Assembly: GCA_023433985.1 (NCBI GenBank)
Contig: JAEYTN010000246.1
Span: 1-7,336 of the forward strand
Length of the DNA stretch: 7,336 nt
Direction: 5' to 3'
Origin: Pseudomonadota bacterium
Lineage (GTDB): Bacteria > Pseudomonadota > Alphaproteobacteria > Rhizobiales > Devosiaceae
Shown: positions 5,065 through 7,336 of the stretch, one piece after another
Position numbering within the stretch: the stretch's first letter is position 1
Layout of the letters: each line of letters starts with the position of its first letter
The notes under the pieces: generated by a model
Seen by the model: the letters and a program-made list of their open reading frames with translations, nothing else
The model's database searches: none
Told to the model about the DNA's origin: nothing
Translations under genes and position numbers: made by a program

Positions 5065-7336
5065 TCACAGCACCTTCGTGACCTTGAGGAAGCCGCCGCG
5101 TTCGTCGTTTGCGGCCTTGATGGCGGTTTCCGAGCCGAGGACCACGACCTGGCCCTGGCGGGCAACCTTGTCGAGCGCTTCGGCCAGCGCCTTGAAGTCA
5201 TGGGCCGAGGCGCCAAGGATTTCCTCGCGGCGGCGCTGCCGGTCTTCGTCGGTGTCGCCCGAGAGTTCCCAGATCAGCGAGGTGAAACCCTTGGCGTCGG
5301 GCAGCCGGTAGGTATCGACCGAGCCGATGACCCCGATGACCGAGCGCACGAGATCCTGCTCGCCGACGCCGGCAGCAAGGAACTTCGCCGCCCCATCATA
5401 GACGTCGAGCGTCTCGATCAGGTTGGGATCGCGGTAGGAGGTGAAGGCGAAGGTGCCGGCGAACGGGTCGAAGCCCGACGAGCCGCCATAGGCGCCGCCC
5501 TGCACGCGGACCTTGTCCCACATGTAGGTGGTGTTGAGGTGCTTGATGGCGACGGCCGTCGCGCCCGTCGGCGTGAAGCCGAGTTCCTTGAGGTTTGCAC
5601 CCTTGGCCACGTAGTTGACCTGCCCCGGGAAGGTGAGGCCTTCCGATTGCGGACCGGGTGCGAAGCCCCAGCCCTCGGCCGCCGCCCCCTGCCCTGCCGG
5701 TAGCGCACCGATGAACGCTGCAAGCTCGGGCTTCAGCGCTGCGATGGCGAAGCTATCGGCGGTGACGTTGGCGACGGCGCCCTTGCGGCCGATCAGCAGG
5801 GCGCGGATTTCCTCGAGCGCCGACTGCACCTTCGGCCAGTCGCTATCGATGAGCTTCACCAGTTCCTTGAGGAAGAAGTAGTAGCTGACGCCGCCCAGCG
5901 TCTCGTTGAGCCAGTCGGCCTCCGTGAAGCCCGCCCTCACGCGCATCGAGACGATGCCGTTGCCGCTGCCTGCGAGGCCGCTTTCGAACCCGGCCTTGGA
6001 TTCGAGCACCATCTGCTTGATGCGCTCGCGGTTGTCGAAGCGGGCGTCGGTCAGCACGTCGCGCATGATCGACAGCAGGTCGGCCGTGTGCTCCGACGTC
6101 GCCTTGCCGCGCAGGAACAGCCACGCCGCGGTGCCCTTGCCGTCGCGCCGGGTCGAGTTCCAGCGGGTCGCACCGACGCCGCCCGTGGTGCGGCCGATGC
6201 GCTGCGTAAGGGCGACGAAGTCTTCCTTGCTGGTGCCGGTCTGGGTCAGCGCCCGGGTGAAGAGCGGCAGGTAGGGCAGCAGCCGCCCGGGCACTGCCTT
6301 CAGGTCGAAGCCGAGATCGAGGTAGATGACGCCGTTGGTCGGCAGGTCGTGGACATACAGCGGGATGCCCGCCAGTTCCTCGCGGGCGATCGGGATCGGC
6401 TTGTTGGCCCGCGGCAGATCCTCCAGCGTCAGTGCCGGAATCCTGGCCAGCGCCTCGGGCGGGTCGCCGGCTTCCTGCAGGGCCTTGAGATGGGTGGTCT
6501 GTTCGGCCACCGCCGCGATCCCGGCAGGATCGAGCCCCTGCTGCGCCTGGTCGAGGCGCGCACGCTCCTCGGCTGCCTCCTCGGCCGCCTTGTTCGGGTC
6601 GGCGGTGAGCAGCACGGTGGTGCGGTGGCGGTTGTCGAGCAACTGCGACTTGATCAGGCCCTCGAAGTATTTCTCGCCTTTGACAAGCCGCTCCTTGATC
6701 GCCGTCAGCGGCCCCTCGAAGGTCAGCGGGCTCAGCGGATCGCCGCCATAGAGCCAGCTGCCCATCGAACGGAACATCAGCGCGATGCCGCGCGGGAACG
6801 AGCCGGTGTTGTTTTCGCGCAGCGAGAATTCGGCTGTGTTCATCGCCGCCTCGATGGTGAGCGGATCGATGCCCTCGGCGCTGAGCTTTTCCAGCGTCTC
6901 GACGATCAGCGCCTCGACCTTGGGAGCGGCATCGTCCGCGATGCCCTTGAGGCCGAAGGTGAAATAGGGCTGCTGGATGCCGTCGGCGAAGCCGGACCCG
7001 GTGAGGCCTTCGCCAAGACCGGAATCGATCATCGCCTTCCTGAGCGGCGCGGCCGGCGTGCCGACCAGCACGGATTCGAGCACGTTGAGCCCCAGCATCA
7101 GCTCGGGGTCGGTGATCTGGTCGAGCATCCAGTTGACCGACACCAGCGCCGACTTCTTGCCGGCTTCGTCGGCGCTCGCCGCGAAGGTTTCGTGCACCTG
7201 CCGGGGCTCGCTCCAGCGCGGCTGGATGGCGATATCGGACCTGGGGTCGATGCGGTCGAACTGGCCGAAATACTCCTCGAGCAGTTCGAGGCGCTTCACC
7301 GGATCGTCGTCGCCGTAGAACACCACACGCGCGTTG
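5065..7336 (-). CDS. M16C metallopeptidase, presequence protease (PreP)-like, 5' end outside window
   Basis: The frame is open to the right edge and gives about 756 residues; bacterial PreP relatives have about 970. The first visible residues, NARVVFYGDDDP, are a well-kept internal segment of the first half, so the GTG at 7326 is not the start. The zinc-binding HXXEH motif and N terminus are therefore not visible. Residues following include ITDPELMLGLNVLESVLVGTP-type first-half sequence, then a charged helical linker (AAEEAAEERARLDQAQQ, typical of the M16C-associated domain), then the second half. The Arg and Tyr in DKVRVQGGAYGG (codons at 5506-5508 and 5488-5490) match the pair that completes the active site from the distal half in PreP. 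The family degrades short unstructured peptides inside a closed chamber. Location cannot be judged without the N terminus. The stop TGA is at 5065-5067. Confidence 0.92.
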   Translation of the reverse strand, partial: NARVVFYGDDDPVKRLELLEEYFGQFDRIDPRSDIAIQPRWSEPRQVHETFAASADEAGKKSALVSVNWMLDQITDPELMLGLNVLESVLVGTPAAPLRKAMIDSGLGEGLTGSGFADGIQQPYFTFGLKGIADDAAPKVEALIVETLEKLSAEGIDPLTIEAAMNTAEFSLRENNTGSFPRGIALMFRSMGSWLYGGDPLSPLTFEGPLTAIKERLVKGEKYFEGLIKSQLLDNRHRTTVLLTADPNKAAEEAAEERARLDQAQQGLDPAGIAAVAEQTTHLKALQEAGDPPEALARIPALTLEDLPRANKPIPIAREELAGIPLYVHDLPTNGVIYLDLGFDLKAVPGRLLPYLPLFTRALTQTGTSKEDFVALTQRIGRTTGGVGATRWNSTRRDGKGTAAWLFLRGKATSEHTADLLSIMRDVLTDARFDNRERIKQMVLESKAGFESGLAGSGNGIVSMRVRAGFTEADWLNETLGGVSYYFFLKELVKLIDSDWPKVQSALEEIRALLIGRKGAVANVTADSFAIAALKPELAAFIGALPAGQGAAAEGWGFAPGPQSEGLTFPGQVNYVAKGANLKELGFTPTGATAVAIKHLNTTYMWDKVRVQGGAYGGSSGFDPFAGTFAFTSYRDPNLIETLDVYDGAAKFLAAGVGEQDLVRSVIGVIGSVDTYRLPDAKGFTSLIWELSGDTDEDRQRRREEILGASAHDFKALAEALDKVARQGQVVVLGSETAIKAANDERGGFLKVTKVL

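Noticed and set aside
5029..5703. Plus-strand open frame antisense to the peptidase end
   Set aside because: It begins inside the palindromic intergenic region and runs over conserved PreP sequence; no domain is recognised.

Overview
The window is high-GC DNA with tightly packed genes. Gene content (a cisplatin-type ATP-dependent ligase with its beta-CASP exonuclease, a small UVR-motif protein, a bacterial PreP-like peptidase) and a GC-rich palindromic intergenic element suggest an alphaproteobacterium, perhaps of the Hyphomicrobiales. That placement is inference from gene families and composition; no RNA gene or phylogenetic marker is present to settle it.

Layout from left to right. Positions 1-446 (+) hold a YefM-YoeB type II toxin-antitoxin pair. 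The antitoxin is cut by the window edge, and the two genes overlap by ATGA. Positions 447-3288 (-) hold a three-gene operon transcribed leftwards: beta-CASP exonuclease, ATP-dependent DNA ligase, then a small UVR-motif protein. The first two overlap by ATGA and the last two are 8 bp apart. The last base of yoeB (446) directly touches the last base of the UVR gene (447), so the two transcription units converge with no spacer. Positions 3289-3410 are a divergent intergenic region with an inverted repeat just upstream of the exonuclease start. Positions 3411-4941 (+) hold a stand-alone cyclic-nucleotide-binding-fold protein followed 28 bp later by a putative alpha/beta-hydrolase esterase. Positions 4942-5064 are a 123-bp convergent intergenic region filled with palindromes. 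Positions 5065-7336 (-) are the C-terminal three quarters of an M16C (PreP-like) zinc metallopeptidase whose start lies beyond the right edge.

Functionally, the exonuclease and ligase belong to a known bacterial DNA-damage-response set that elsewhere also includes an Lhr-type helicase and the PdeM endonuclease. Both ends of this operon are visible and neither partner is in it. Instead it ends with a small UVR-domain protein, a module used for UvrB/UvrC-type contacts, which suggests a possible link to nucleotide excision repair. The Shine-Dalgarno sequence of the ligase is written inside the acidic C-terminal codons of the exonuclease, so the two are probably translationally coupled. The cNMP-fold protein lacks the usual phosphate-binding arginine and any DNA-binding domain, so its ligand and role are open. 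No clearly new system is visible. The best leads are the UVR-exonuclease-ligase arrangement and the degenerate cNMP-domain protein paired with an esterase.
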